Shown piece by piece: positions 7,442 to 15,530 of a DNA stretch of 19,849 nt. Positions within the stretch are counted from its first letter, which is position 1; every line of letters starts with the position of its first letter. Source of the stretch: DATLHO01 sp035539855 (GTDB lineage: Bacteria > Bacteroidota > Ignavibacteria > OLB7); the NCBI GenBank assembly GCA_035539855.1, contig DATLHO010000313.1:1-19849 (forward strand), in the 5' to 3' direction. The notes below the pieces were generated by a model. The model made no database searches. It saw only the letters and a list, made by a program, of their open reading frames with translations, and was not told where the DNA came from. Made by a program: the position numbers and the translations under genes.

Positions 7442-8695
7442 ATGCCCAGTCTGGCTTCGCTCCGTCTCGTGCTCTGTCTGATCGGCGCGCTCGCCGCGGA
7501 GGCGAGCGCGCAGCACGTCGTCGTCGTCGGCTCGGCCGACGAGCTGCAGCGACTGCTTGCACGGCGCGTCGACTCGATCGAGATCCGACTGTCGCCGGGC
7601 AGTTACCACCTCGTTCCGACCCACCACGTCGAGCCGACCTGCGGCAACTGCATCGACTCGTTGACGCGCGTCGCGTACACGCGCGGCGTTCGCATCAGCG
7701 GCCGGGCGGTACGCCTCGTCGGTCCTCAGGATCGCTCGGCCGAGATCGTCACGCACGCCGGCTACGGACTGCTGGTGGAAGACTGCGTCGGCTGCACGAT
7801 CGAAGGACTGACGATCACCGGCGGCGAGCGCGACTCCTCCGGCGCCGCGACCGATGCGGCGATCGTGGTACGCCGCAGCAGCGTCGAGATCGTCAACAAC
7901 CGCATCACCGGCAACCTCGGCGACTCGGCGACGGTCGGGCGCCTCGTTGTAGGGATCATCGGCATCGCGGGTCGCGAGGGCAGCGATATGCACATCACGC
8001 GCAACGACATCACACGGAACTCGTGGGATGGCATCGCGCTGTATCGCGGAGCGCGCGCCGACATCCGCGGCAACGTCATCGACGGCGTCGATGCGGCGAC
8101 CGGACCGCGCGTCGGCGGTGGGAGGGGCGTCGCGATCGGCATCACCTGGAACGCCGTCGCGACCGTCGAGGAGAATCTCGTGCGGCGCTACTGGAAGGGC
8201 ATCGGCGTCTTCTCGAACGCGACGGCGTTCATACGCCGCAACGTCGTCGAGGAGATCGTCACGTGGGGCGTGGCGCTCTGGGGTGGTGACTCCGGCCGCC
8301 CGCGCGCCGAGATCGTCGACAACGTCGTGTACTCGACCGGTGCGTGCGGAGTGTCCATCAGCCGCTCGATGTCGGGCGAGGAGCCCGGACGCTTCGAGCG
8401 CAACGTCGTCGTGCGCTCGGGCCAGAACCCGAAATACGATTCGGCTGAGTATTATTGCCAGCAGTGCGCGCTCGCGCTCAACGCCGTGCCGGTCGGGTTT
8501 CTGATCAACGACAACCTCTTCTTCGACAATCGCCGGGGAGACCCGGCGCTGCCGCAGCTCGACGTCAGCGACGAAGCCTTCCTGCGGTCGATCCCCGCCT
8601 GGTGCACGCCCCTGTCGCGCGTGGCCTCGCTTGGACGCTCCGATTTCCTGCGGCGATACTGCTCCGACCGCGAGCTCGAGAGCGAGCGGCCGTGA
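7442..8695 (+). CDS. Secreted right-handed parallel beta-helix protein
   Basis: From the ATG at 7442, 417 residues. The N-terminus (MPSLASLRLVLCLIGALAAEASAQ) is a convincing signal peptide with cleavage near ASA-QH (residue 23/24), so the protein is exported. Residues about 85-365 carry short repeats of the PbH1/NosD type: IEGLTITGG (120-128), VEIVNNRITGN (148-158), MHITRNDITRNSWDGIAL (183-200), ADIRGNVIDG (206-215), TAFIRRNVVE (261-270), AEIVDNVVYS (289-298) and RFERNVVVRSG (317-327). Such repeats form a beta-solenoid. There are three CxxC pairs (67/70, 115/118, 339/342) plus single Cys at 302, 388 and 407, unusual for a beta-helix and perhaps disulfide-forming outside the cytoplasm. No catalytic motif was recognised. 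The frame is open upstream of 7442, but that part is not protein-like. No Shine-Dalgarno is evident. Confidence 0.82.
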   Translation: MPSLASLRLVLCLIGALAAEASAQHVVVVGSADELQRLLARRVDSIEIRLSPGSYHLVPTHHVEPTCGNCIDSLTRVAYTRGVRISGRAVRLVGPQDRSAEIVTHAGYGLLVEDCVGCTIEGLTITGGERDSSGAATDAAIVVRRSSVEIVNNRITGNLGDSATVGRLVVGIIGIAGREGSDMHITRNDITRNSWDGIALYRGARADIRGNVIDGVDAATGPRVGGGRGVAIGITWNAVATVEENLVRRYWKGIGVFSNATAFIRRNVVEEIVTWGVALWGGDSGRPRAEIVDNVVYSTGACGVSISRSMSGEEPGRFERNVVVRSGQNPKYDSAEYYCQQCALALNAVPVGFLINDNLFFDNRRGDPALPQLDVSDEAFLRSIPAWCTPLSRVASLGRSDFLRRYCSDRELESERP

Positions 8696-8743
8696 GCGCT
8701 CGACGATGACAACACGCAACGCACTTCAATCCATCAAGAGAAG

Positions 8744-9478
8744 ATGACGCGCATTTCCTTTCCCGCTCTGATTCTCGCGCTCGCGCTGGTCGTGGGCTGC
8801 GACGCTTCGAAGTCCGGTCCGCAGAACTCCGGCGCCGTCCCCGGCGGCAAGCCGAAGATCGAGGTCGTCGGCGGCGATGTCGCCGACTGGGGCAACACGC
8901 CGCCCGGCGTTCTCAAGCGCGTGATGAAGATCACGAACACCGGCGACGGCACGCTCAACATCGCCGAGGTCAAGCCGAGCTGCGGATGCACGACCGCGCC
9001 GCTCGACAAGAAGGTCCTGCAGCCCGGCGACACCGCTTCGATGGAAGTGTCGCTCGACGTCGCGCACAGCACGGGTACGGTCACGAAGAACATGACGATC
9101 TACTCGAACGACTCGACCAACCCCGCGCTGCTGGTCACGCTCAAGGCGAACCTCGTGCGCGATCTGACGGCCGTCCCCGACTTCTTCCCGATCTCACAGG
9201 AAGCGACCGCCGGCAAGGAGTTCGCGACGTCGGTCGCGCTGAAGAACACCGGCAGCACGCCGATGTCGGTCGGACCGCCCCGGCTCAAGGATGCCGCCGA
9301 GATGCTCGTGCGCTTCGACATGACCGCGCCGACCGTGCTGCAGCCCGGCGACAGCACGACGATCGTCGCGCACGTCAGGCCGCTGAAGGCCGGCGTCGCG
9401 AGCACCGACGTCATCGTGCCGACCGACAGCAAGGCAATGCCGACGATGGACGTCCGGCTGACCGTCTCCGCGAAATAG
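8744..9478 (+). CDS. DUF1573 lipoprotein
   Basis: 244 residues. The signal sequence MTRISFPALILALALVVGC ends in a lipobox (LVVGC, Cys19), so it is probably a lipoprotein on the outer side of the cytoplasmic membrane or in the periplasm. Residues about 36-135 form a DUF1573-type Ig-like domain (VMKITNTGDGTLNIAEVKPS, then CGCTTA at 80-85). A second similar beta-sandwich runs from about 145 to 244 (VALKNTGSTPMSV, LQPGDSTTI). The family is common in Bacteroidetes-like and planctomycete-like bacteria; its role is not established. It starts 48 bases after the beta-helix gene and is followed 7 bases later by a small membrane protein, so these three exported or membrane proteins may be one transcript. 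Confidence 0.85.
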   Translation: MTRISFPALILALALVVGCDASKSGPQNSGAVPGGKPKIEVVGGDVADWGNTPPGVLKRVMKITNTGDGTLNIAEVKPSCGCTTAPLDKKVLQPGDTASMEVSLDVAHSTGTVTKNMTIYSNDSTNPALLVTLKANLVRDLTAVPDFFPISQEATAGKEFATSVALKNTGSTPMSVGPPRLKDAAEMLVRFDMTAPTVLQPGDSTTIVAHVRPLKAGVASTDVIVPTDSKAMPTMDVRLTVSAK

Positions 9479-9485
9479 ACCATCA

Positions 9486-9692
9486 ATGGACACCAATCTC
9501 GGATCGATCCTCGGCACGGTCGTGATCATCCTCTTCGGCGCCGGGATCGCCTACTTCGTTCCGCGGATGATCCGCAGCGAAGGATCCGAGCACGGTCCGG
9601 GCGATCTGCCGATCGACAAGTGGATGCGCATTCTCGGCATCATCGTCATGGTCGTCGGCGCCATCCAGGCCGTCCTGATGTTCGTCCTGTAG
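9486..9692 (+). CDS. Small two-helix membrane protein
   Basis: 68 residues, not a family I recognise. Two hydrophobic segments are visible: about 8-25 (ILGTVVIILFGAGIAYFV) and about 47-68 (MRILGIIVMVVGAIQAVLMF). They are joined by a polar loop rich in Gly, Ser and Glu (RSEGSEHGPGDLPIDKW). It begins 7 bases after the DUF1573 gene. There is no clear Shine-Dalgarno, but the codon pattern and clean hydrophobic design support a real gene. The function is unknown. Confidence 0.7.
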   Translation: MDTNLGSILGTVVIILFGAGIAYFVPRMIRSEGSEHGPGDLPIDKWMRILGIIVMVVGAIQAVLMFVL

Positions 9693-9698
9693 ATCATC

Positions 9699-9809
9699 AT
9701 GTCCACGACCGCCGAGGCCGAGCTTCCCGGCGCATCGCTCGACGATCGAACGGCTCACCGACGAGTGACCTCCGCGACCGCCGCACAGCATTCGTACTGC
9801 ACGCCATGA
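9699..9809 (+). CDS. Possible 36-residue small ORF before the methyltransferase
   Basis: An ATG at 9699 opens a 36-codon frame (MSTTAEAELPGASLDDRTAH...) that fills the gap after the small membrane protein. It stops in a TGA overlapping the methyltransferase start (ATGA at 9806-9809). The overlap is the same kind of junction seen for real genes here, which is why it is listed. It has no Shine-Dalgarno and no recognisable family, so it may be chance. Confidence 0.2.
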   Translation: MSTTAEAELPGASLDDRTAHRRVTSATAAQHSYCTP

Positions 9810-10585
9810 GCACCGACAACACCGCGCGCTTCTCCGACCGCGTCGACGATTACGTCAAGCACCGACCCGGCTACCCGCAGGCTGTGGTGACCTATCTGCA
9901 CGGCGTGCTCGGGGTTGACCCGCGCGCGACGGTGGCGGACGTCGGCTCGGGCACGGGCATCTTCACGCAACTGCTGATCGACGCCGGACACACCGTGTTC
10001 GCGATCGAGCCGAACACGCCGATGCGCGCCGCCGCCGAGCGCCTGATCGGCAACCGCCCCGGCTTCATCAGCGTCGCGGCCACGGCCGAGCGCACGTCGC
10101 TCGACGATGCCAGCGTCGACCTGGTGACCGCCGCACAGGCGTTCCACTGGTTCGACGTCGAAGGCGCACGTTCCGAGTTCTCACGGATCCTCCGCCCCGG
10201 AGGCTACGTCGTGCTGCTGTGGAACGACCGACGCGAGGACGGCTCGGACTTCTCGGTGGAGTACCAGTCGCTGATCGATGAGTACAACACCGACCTCGCC
10301 GTCGTCGACCATCGGCGGCTCACCCGAGGCGATGCCGTCATCGAACGCTTCTTCGGCGCCTCGGGCCACCGCACCATCTGCTTCGAGAACCGTCAGCGCC
10401 TGGACTTCGAGGGACTCCGGGGACGTCTCGTTTCGTCGAGCTACATCCCCGCCGCGGGCGCGCCGCGTCACGACGAGATGATCGACGAGCTGGCTGCACT
10501 CCACGCGCGGCACGCCGTCGACGGCTTCGTCGAGATCTCCTACGAGACGAAGGTGTACTACGGTCGGCTGGAGGGCCGTTCGTGA
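9806..10585 (+). CDS. Class I SAM-dependent methyltransferase, substrate unknown
   Basis: 259 residues from the ATG at 9806. A Rossmann-type methyltransferase: VADVGSGTGIFTQLL (43-57) is the SAM-binding glycine motif, FAIEPN (65-70) carries the acidic residue at the end of strand 2, AQAFHWF (110-116) is motif-IV-like, and RILRPGGYVVLLWN (127-140) follows. It resembles the broad methyltransferase 11 group of small-molecule enzymes with an AxAFHWF motif. It is not of the UbiE type, which is encoded separately at 3043, so quinone C-methylation is not needed from it. Its stop overlaps the GTG of the aminofutalosine deaminase candidate, implying coupled expression, but a pathway role is unproven. 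The longer upstream frame is not protein-like. Confidence 0.85.
   Translation: MSTDNTARFSDRVDDYVKHRPGYPQAVVTYLHGVLGVDPRATVADVGSGTGIFTQLLIDAGHTVFAIEPNTPMRAAAERLIGNRPGFISVAATAERTSLDDASVDLVTAAQAFHWFDVEGARSEFSRILRPGGYVVLLWNDRREDGSDFSVEYQSLIDEYNTDLAVVDHRRLTRGDAVIERFFGASGHRTICFENRQRLDFEGLRGRLVSSSYIPAAGAPRHDEMIDELAALHARHAVDGFVEISYETKVYYGRLEGRS
10570..10575 (+). promoter_or_regulatory. Ribosome binding site deciding the GTG start of mqnX
   Basis: GGAGGG lies 6 bases before the GTG at 10582, within the last codons of the upstream methyltransferase gene. It is one of the clearest Shine-Dalgarno sites in the window and supports a GTG start overlapping the preceding TGA. Confidence 0.65.
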
Positions 10586-11841
10586 GACTCTATCGAGCGG
10601 AGGCGCTCTTCGACGGCGACGGCCGGCTGCTGCGCGATGCGGGCGTCGTGGTCGACGACGGAGGCACCGTGCAGGAAGTCGGCCCGATCGATTCGATCCG
10701 GACCGGCGTCTCCGAGCGTCACGACGTGCAGGTGCTGATGCCAGGCGTCGTCAACGCCCACACGCACCTGACCGACGCCGAGATCGAGCGTCCCGTGCCC
10801 GGAGGCGACGGTCTCAACGCCTGGGTGCGGCGGCTGCTGAAGCGGCGAGACGGTCGTCCGGATCCGGAGGACACCATCGAGCAGGGCGAGCCTCGTCGAG
10901 CCAATGGCCCGAGCCAGAGCGTCGCGCTCGACGCGGTCGCCGAGGTGCTACGCCGCATGCGTCAATCCGGGACCGTCGCCATCGGCGAGGTCTGCAACGG
11001 CATCGCGACGCTCGAGCCGATCCTGCAGTCCGGGATGCGGACGCGATTCATCCAGGAGCTGCTCGCGTTCAGAAGCGAGCGCGCCGCTCCGGCGCTCGAG
11101 GCGGCCGTCGAGATCGAGACCAACGCCCGCTGGAACGACCGCGTGCTGCCCACCGTCGGCATTCATGCGCCGTATTCGGTCTCGCCGGAGCTCGCGGGGA
11201 TGATCCTCGAGCACAACACGAAGCGCCGCCGTCTCACGTTCGTGCACCTGACCGAGGATCCCGCCGAGCGCGAGCTCTACATCAACGGTGACGGACCGTG
11301 GAAGGAGTACCTGAAGGAGCTCGGCGCATGGGACGAATCCTGGCGCGCCCCCGGCGTCGCGCCGATCGAGCACTACGACCGGCTTGGGCTTCTCGGACCG
11401 AGCCTCGCGGCGGTGCACCTGGCCGACGCGACGGACGACGAGATCGCGCTCGTCGCGACGCGTGGCGTCCGCGTGATCCTCTCGCCGACCTCGAACCTGC
11501 ACATCGGCAACCGACTGCCACCACTCGAGGCGATCGTCGCCAGGGGAATCCCGTTTGCCCTCGGCACCGACGGCCGCGGCTCGAACCCGAGCATCGACGT
11601 CTTCGACGAGGCCGGGCTCCTCGCCGAGCGCTTCGAATCGCTCGACGGGATGCTGTTGATTCAGGCGCTGACGGCCAACGGCGCAGCGATGCTCGGCTTC
11701 GGCGAGCTCGGGCGGATCGCCCCTGGCATGCGTCCCGGCCTCGTGGCGATCGAGGTCGCCTCGCTCGACGGCAGCGACGGCGACGTGGCCCGGCGTGTGA
11801 TCATTGAGCCGATCAGCCGCGGCGCGCACCCGGGTGGTTGA
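10582..11841 (+). CDS. mqnX: Amidohydrolase, probable aminofutalosine (6-amino-6-deoxyfutalosine) deaminase
   Basis: Predicted to deaminate the adenine of aminofutalosine to give futalosine, the substrate of MqnB encoded nearby. The protein has 419 residues from a GTG start. It has the full ATZ/TRZ-type metal site: NAHTHL (His60, His62), FVHLTED (His222, catalytic Glu225), AVHLAD (His279) and GTDGRGSN (Asp330), with HAPYSVSP at 195-202. Deaminases of this superfamily are known to serve the futalosine route in some bacteria. Together with a dedicated MqnB this suggests the futalosine branch rather than direct hydrolysis of aminofutalosine. Other substrates (guanine-, SAH- or triazine-type) cannot be excluded by sequence alone; the mqn context decides the call. 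Residues about 85-112 form a polar charged loop. Confidence 0.8.
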   Translation: MRLYRAEALFDGDGRLLRDAGVVVDDGGTVQEVGPIDSIRTGVSERHDVQVLMPGVVNAHTHLTDAEIERPVPGGDGLNAWVRRLLKRRDGRPDPEDTIEQGEPRRANGPSQSVALDAVAEVLRRMRQSGTVAIGEVCNGIATLEPILQSGMRTRFIQELLAFRSERAAPALEAAVEIETNARWNDRVLPTVGIHAPYSVSPELAGMILEHNTKRRRLTFVHLTEDPAERELYINGDGPWKEYLKELGAWDESWRAPGVAPIEHYDRLGLLGPSLAAVHLADATDDEIALVATRGVRVILSPTSNLHIGNRLPPLEAIVARGIPFALGTDGRGSNPSIDVFDEAGLLAERFESLDGMLLIQALTANGAAMLGFGELGRIAPGMRPGLVAIEVASLDGSDGDVARRVIIEPISRGAHPGG

Positions 11842-11915
11842 TCCTGCGGTCCCGGAGGCCGAAGTTGTGGTACGTGGAGCATGTGATGGGTCGGCGACTC
11901 GCGCCGGCGGTGCCG

Positions 11916-11932
11916 GCCGGAGGGCTCCCGGC
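11916..11932 (+). terminator. Weak terminator-like hairpin after mqnX
   Basis: GCCGG (11916-11920) and CCGGC (11928-11932) form a short stem, followed nine bases later by ATTTTATC, one of the few T-rich runs in the window. It sits in the 173-base gap between mqnX and mqnP (11842-12014), so a transcript boundary here is plausible. The stem is short and the T-run is offset; confidence is low. Confidence 0.25.
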
Positions 11933-12014
11933 GCTAACCGATTTTATCACGCAGTTCCCGGCCGCGGGCGGATATTGACCCCTCGACGGGACCACCCGAA
12001 GGATCGACGACCCT

Positions 12015-12929
12015 ATGCAGTCACAGCAGGCCGAGAACCCGCCGGCGGGCGTGTCGCTCTTCGAGCGCGCGCGCACGTTCGGGCGGATGATCAAGTTCAG
12101 TCACAGCGTCTTCGCGCTGCCGTTCGCGTTCGTCTCCGGACTGATCGCGTGGGCTCGCGTTGGCGTGTCGCTGACGGCCGTCGACGTCCTGCTGCTGCTG
12201 GTCTGCATGGTGAGCGCGCGCACCGCGGCGATGGGCTTCAATCGCGTCGCCGACCGCGACATCGACGCGATCAACCCGCGCACGCGCAACCGTGAGATAC
12301 CCGCCGGCGCGATCTCGCTCGGCGAGGCGCGCGCGTTTACCGCGCTTGCGTCGGTCACGTTCATCGCCGCCTCGTTCGCCGTCAACACGCTGTGCGGAAT
12401 CCTCTCGATCCCGCTGCTGGCGCTGCTGCTCGGGTATTCGCTGACGAAGCGCTACACCGCCGCGGCGCATTTCGTGCTCGGCCTGTGCCTCGGCGCGGCG
12501 CCCATCGGCGTCTGGTTTGCGCTGACCGGCAGCTTCGCCTGGCCGCCGCTGCTGCTGGGCCTCGGCGTGACGCTGTGGACGGCCGGCTTCGACATCTACT
12601 ACAGTTGTCAGGACGAGCGCTTTGACCGCGAGAGCGGCCTGCGCTCGATGCCCGCGCGCCTCGGCGCGCTGCGCTCTATCAGGATCGTGCGCCTGGTGCA
12701 CGCGCTCGCGTCGATCGCCTTCGTCGCCTTCGGCCTGATCGTCGGAATGGGTCCGATCTTCTTCGCCGGACTCGCCGGCGTCATCGGCATCCTCGCCTAC
12801 GAGGCGTGGCTGCTGCGCAACGGCGACCTCGCGCGCATCGACCTGGCGTTCTTCAACCTCAACGGCTACGTCAGCATCCTGTTCGCGGCCTCGACGCTCG
12901 TCGATCTCCTGGTGTTCGGCGGACTCTAA
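12015..12929 (+). CDS. mqnP: UbiA-family polyprenyltransferase, probable MqnP
   Basis: Transfers a polyprenyl chain to 1,4-dihydroxy-6-naphthoate in the membrane, before decarboxylation by the MqnL/MqnM pair. 304 residues with about eight hydrophobic segments. The first Asp-rich motif is NRVADRDID (76-84, NX3DX3D), followed by NPRTRNREIPAG. The second is DIYYSCQDERFDRE (193-206), with Asp200 and Asp204 for Mg-diphosphate binding. Length and motifs are typical of UbiA-type enzymes of the futalosine pathway. The ATG at 12015 has AAGGA about 11 bases upstream and follows a 173-base gap, so it probably heads a new transcript that also includes aroF. Confidence 0.9.
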   Translation: MQSQQAENPPAGVSLFERARTFGRMIKFSHSVFALPFAFVSGLIAWARVGVSLTAVDVLLLLVCMVSARTAAMGFNRVADRDIDAINPRTRNREIPAGAISLGEARAFTALASVTFIAASFAVNTLCGILSIPLLALLLGYSLTKRYTAAAHFVLGLCLGAAPIGVWFALTGSFAWPPLLLGLGVTLWTAGFDIYYSCQDERFDRESGLRSMPARLGALRSIRIVRLVHALASIAFVAFGLIVGMGPIFFAGLAGVIGILAYEAWLLRNGDLARIDLAFFNLNGYVSILFAASTLVDLLVFGGL

Positions 12930-12949
12930 CGACCGAGAGAGCTATCCCC

Positions 12950-13957
12950 ATGAAGTCCATCCTCTTCGCCGCCGACGCCACGCCGCTGCAGATCGCGGCC
13001 GTCCGTCGCGCGCTCACCAATGCGGGCGCGGCCAGCGTGTCGATGCTCAACGGCGCGCGCTCGGTGATGCTCATCGGCGATCCGGCCGGCGAGATCCACC
13101 TCGAAGAGTACCGCGCGATGCCCGGCGTCGAGGACGTGATGCAGCAGGAGGAGAAGAACGTTCACGTCTCCGGTGACCGCCCGCCGATGGACCTGACTTC
13201 GGGCATCGAGGGCATGACCATGATCGCCGGTCCCTGCGGCATCGAGAGCGAGGAGCAGGTCGCGGTGATCTTCGCGCACCTGGCGAAGGAGGGGCTCCGG
13301 TTCGTCCGCGGCGGCGCGTACAAGCCGCGCACATCGCCGCACGATTTCCAGGGCGCCCGCCGGGCCGGACTCGAGATGGCATCGGAGATCGCGCGCGACT
13401 ACGGGCTGCAGCTCGTCAGCGAGGCGGTCGATCCGCGCGACATCGAGCTGATGGCGCGCTACGTCAGCGTGCTGCAGATCGGCACGCGCTCGATGCAGAA
13501 CTTCGCGCTGCTCAAGGAGGCCGGCGCGAGCGGCCTGCCCGTGCTGCTCAAGCGAGGCATGTCCGCGACGGTCGAGGAGTGGATCGGCGCCGCCGAGCAC
13601 GCTCTGGTCGCCGGCGCGGCCACGGTCATCTTCTGCGAGCGAGGCATCCGCACGTTCGAGTCGATCACCCGCAACACACTCGACATCCTCGGCGCCGCCG
13701 CGCTCAAGGAAAAGACGCAGCTTCCGGTGATCATCGATCCGTCACACGCCGCCGGCCGCCGCAGCCTCGTCATCCAGGGAGGCCTCGCCGGCGTCGCCGC
13801 GGGACTCGACGGCCTGCTCGTCGAAGTGCATCACGATCCGGCGTCCGCACGCTCCGACGCGTCGCAGGCGCTTACGCTCGACGACTTCTCGCGCCTCATG
13901 GAGCTCTCGCGTGCCGTGCGCGCGGCGCTTCGAGAGGCACCCGTGGCGGTCCGTTAA
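12950..13957 (+). CDS. aroF: 3-deoxy-7-phosphoheptulonate (DAHP) synthase, type I-beta with N-terminal regulatory domain
   Basis: Condenses PEP and erythrose 4-phosphate, the entry step to chorismate. 335 residues from the ATG at 12950 (GAGAGAG upstream). Residues 1 to about 70 form a ferredoxin-like/ACT-type domain as in the Thermotoga-type enzyme, where it mediates feedback inhibition by aromatic amino acids. The barrel carries AGPCGIES (93-100, Cys96), GGAYKPRTSPHDFQG (121-135), FCERG (228-232), IDPSHAAGR (262-270, His266), VEVHHDP (291-297, Glu292) and SDASQAL (302-308, Asp303). These four metal ligands keep the spacing of Thermotoga DAHP synthase. It sits 20 bases after mqnP, linking chorismate supply to menaquinone synthesis. 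Confidence 0.95.
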   Translation: MKSILFAADATPLQIAAVRRALTNAGAASVSMLNGARSVMLIGDPAGEIHLEEYRAMPGVEDVMQQEEKNVHVSGDRPPMDLTSGIEGMTMIAGPCGIESEEQVAVIFAHLAKEGLRFVRGGAYKPRTSPHDFQGARRAGLEMASEIARDYGLQLVSEAVDPRDIELMARYVSVLQIGTRSMQNFALLKEAGASGLPVLLKRGMSATVEEWIGAAEHALVAGAATVIFCERGIRTFESITRNTLDILGAAALKEKTQLPVIIDPSHAAGRRSLVIQGGLAGVAAGLDGLLVEVHHDPASARSDASQALTLDDFSRLMELSRAVRAALREAPVAVR

Positions 13958-13972
13958 CGGATCTCTGTGGAC

Positions 13973-13990
13973 CGTGCTCCCTGCAGCACG
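13973..13990. repeat. Hairpin between aroF and mqnD
   Basis: CGTGCT (13973-13978) and AGCACG (13985-13990) form a 6-bp stem with loop CCCTGC in the 86-base gap between aroF and mqnD. There is no T-run, so it is not a classical terminator; it could be a processing or attenuation structure, or chance. Confidence 0.25.
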
Positions 13991-14043
13991 CGTCGCGGCT
14001 GCGGTCGAATCAGTTTCCGACGTCAATCAACCCTGCGCTCAAC

Positions 14044-14892
14044 GTGACCACGCTTCGCCTCGCCTACAGTCCCGATGCGGATGACGCGTTCATGTTTCGC
14101 GCCGCGATCGAGGGGCTCATCGATACCGAAGGGCTCCGCTTCGAGCCGGTGACCAGCGACACGCAGAGCCTCAACGACGCGGCCGGGCGCGGGGAGGTCG
14201 ACATCAGCGCGATCTCGGTGGCGGCCTATCCGTACCTCGCCGAGCGCTTCGTGCTCTTCGGTCACGGCGGTTCGGTCGGCATGAACTACGGTCCGGTCAT
14301 TGTCGCCCGTAGCGGGCACTCGATCGCAGAGCTCGCCGGCATGCGGATCGCGACGCCGGGAGAGCGCACGACCGCGCACCTCGTGACCAGACTGATCGCG
14401 CCGACGGCGACGTTCACGACCGTTCCGATCACGCCGTACGAGTCCGTCTTCGATGCGATCGAGCGCGGCGACGTCGACGCGGGCATCATCATTCACGAGG
14501 GACGACTGACGTATCCGCTGCACGGTCTGGCGAAGATCGTCGACCTCGGAGAGTGGTGGTACACGGAGCACGGACTGCCGCTGCCGCTGGGCGCGAACGT
14601 CATCCGTCGCGCGCTCGGCGCCGATGTGATCGCCCGCGCGAGCCGGGTGCTTCAGCGCTCGATCGGATGGGCACTCGAGCATCGCGACGAGATGATCGAG
14701 TTCCTGATCACGCACGTGCACCGGCCGGCGGAGGTCGCGACGCACGAGCTGCTCGATCGCTACCTCGGCATGTACGCGAACGAGGAGACCTACGAGTACA
14801 CCGAGCCGTCGCGGCGGGCGATCCAGATGCTGCTCGATCTCGGCGCCGAGCGGGGATTGCTGCCGCACACCATTACCGCGGAGTACGTATGA
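14044..14892 (+). CDS. mqnD: 1,4-dihydroxy-6-naphthoate synthase
   Basis: Converts cyclic dehypoxanthinyl futalosine to 1,4-dihydroxy-6-naphthoate. 282 residues from a GTG at 14044. The N-terminus LRLAYSPDADDAFMF (4-18) is the MqnD signature. It is followed by the periplasmic-binding-like core: VDISAISVAAYPYLAERF, NYGPVIVAR, IHEGRLTYPLHGLAKIVDLGEWW and LPLPLGANVIRR. The GTG start is chosen because the family N-terminus begins there and no ATG exists in frame upstream. No Shine-Dalgarno is obvious, so translation may depend on upstream context. It overlaps mqnB by 4 bases (ATGA). Confidence 0.93.
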   Translation: MTTLRLAYSPDADDAFMFRAAIEGLIDTEGLRFEPVTSDTQSLNDAAGRGEVDISAISVAAYPYLAERFVLFGHGGSVGMNYGPVIVARSGHSIAELAGMRIATPGERTTAHLVTRLIAPTATFTTVPITPYESVFDAIERGDVDAGIIIHEGRLTYPLHGLAKIVDLGEWWYTEHGLPLPLGANVIRRALGADVIARASRVLQRSIGWALEHRDEMIEFLITHVHRPAEVATHELLDRYLGMYANEETYEYTEPSRRAIQMLLDLGAERGLLPHTITAEYV

Positions 14893-15524
14893 AGCGTATC
14901 CTGTATCTGTTCTCGTCCGACCTCGAGCGCAACGCGGCGTTTCCTGACGGCGTGCCGGCGGGCGCGATGATCGACACGACGGGCGTCGGCCCGATCGACG
15001 CGGCGATCGGAACCGCGCGCGCCGTCGCCGAGCACGCGCCGGATGCCGTCGTGTTCATCGGCACCTGCGGCGCGCACCGCGATGCGAGGCTGAAGATCGG
15101 AGACGTCATCCGCGCGACCACGATCCGTCTCGGCAGCGGCGACGTCGCGAGCGGCGAGATGAGAATCCCGTCGCTGCTACCGAGCGAGGTGACGTGCGAC
15201 GACGATCTGGGACTGGCCGTCGCGGGCTCGATCGCCGCATCGCTCAACAGCGAGATCCGCGACGCGCGCGTCTCGTGCACGCTCGGCGTCACCGAGAGCG
15301 ACGAGCTCGCCGCGACGCTCGCCGCGTTCGACGGCAGCCAGGTCGAGAACCTCGAAGCGTTCTCGGTCGCCCACGCCGCACGGCCGCTGCCGGTCGCTGT
15401 CATCCTCGGCGTGACGAACATGGTCGGCGTCGGCGCCGGCCGCGACTGGTTCGCGAACTATCGATCGATCATGCACCGTCTGTCGCACTGCGTCGTCGCG
15501 ACGAGCGAGAGCGCTACCGAGTAG
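14889..15524 (+). CDS. mqnB: Futalosine hydrolase
   Basis: Removes hypoxanthine from futalosine to give dehypoxanthine futalosine, the MqnC substrate. 211 residues, nucleoside-phosphorylase/MTAN fold: TGVGPIDAAIGTA (31-43), VVFIGTCGAH (54-63) with KIGDVI (69-74), VENLEAFSV (152-160) for the purine/ribose contact Glu, and GVTNMVG (174-180). The ATG at 14889 overlaps the mqnD stop and has GCGGAG 5 bases before it. Its pairing with mqnX, and its place right after mqnD, favour futalosine over methylthioadenosine or SAH as substrate. Confidence 0.9.
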   Translation: MKRILYLFSSDLERNAAFPDGVPAGAMIDTTGVGPIDAAIGTARAVAEHAPDAVVFIGTCGAHRDARLKIGDVIRATTIRLGSGDVASGEMRIPSLLPSEVTCDDDLGLAVAGSIAASLNSEIRDARVSCTLGVTESDELAATLAAFDGSQVENLEAFSVAHAARPLPVAVILGVTNMVGVGAGRDWFANYRSIMHRLSHCVVATSESATE

Positions 15525-15530
15525 GGATCC

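Noticed and set aside
11970..11985. TATTGACC upstream of mqnP as a promoter element
   Set aside because: No convincing second element at proper spacing before the start at 12015.
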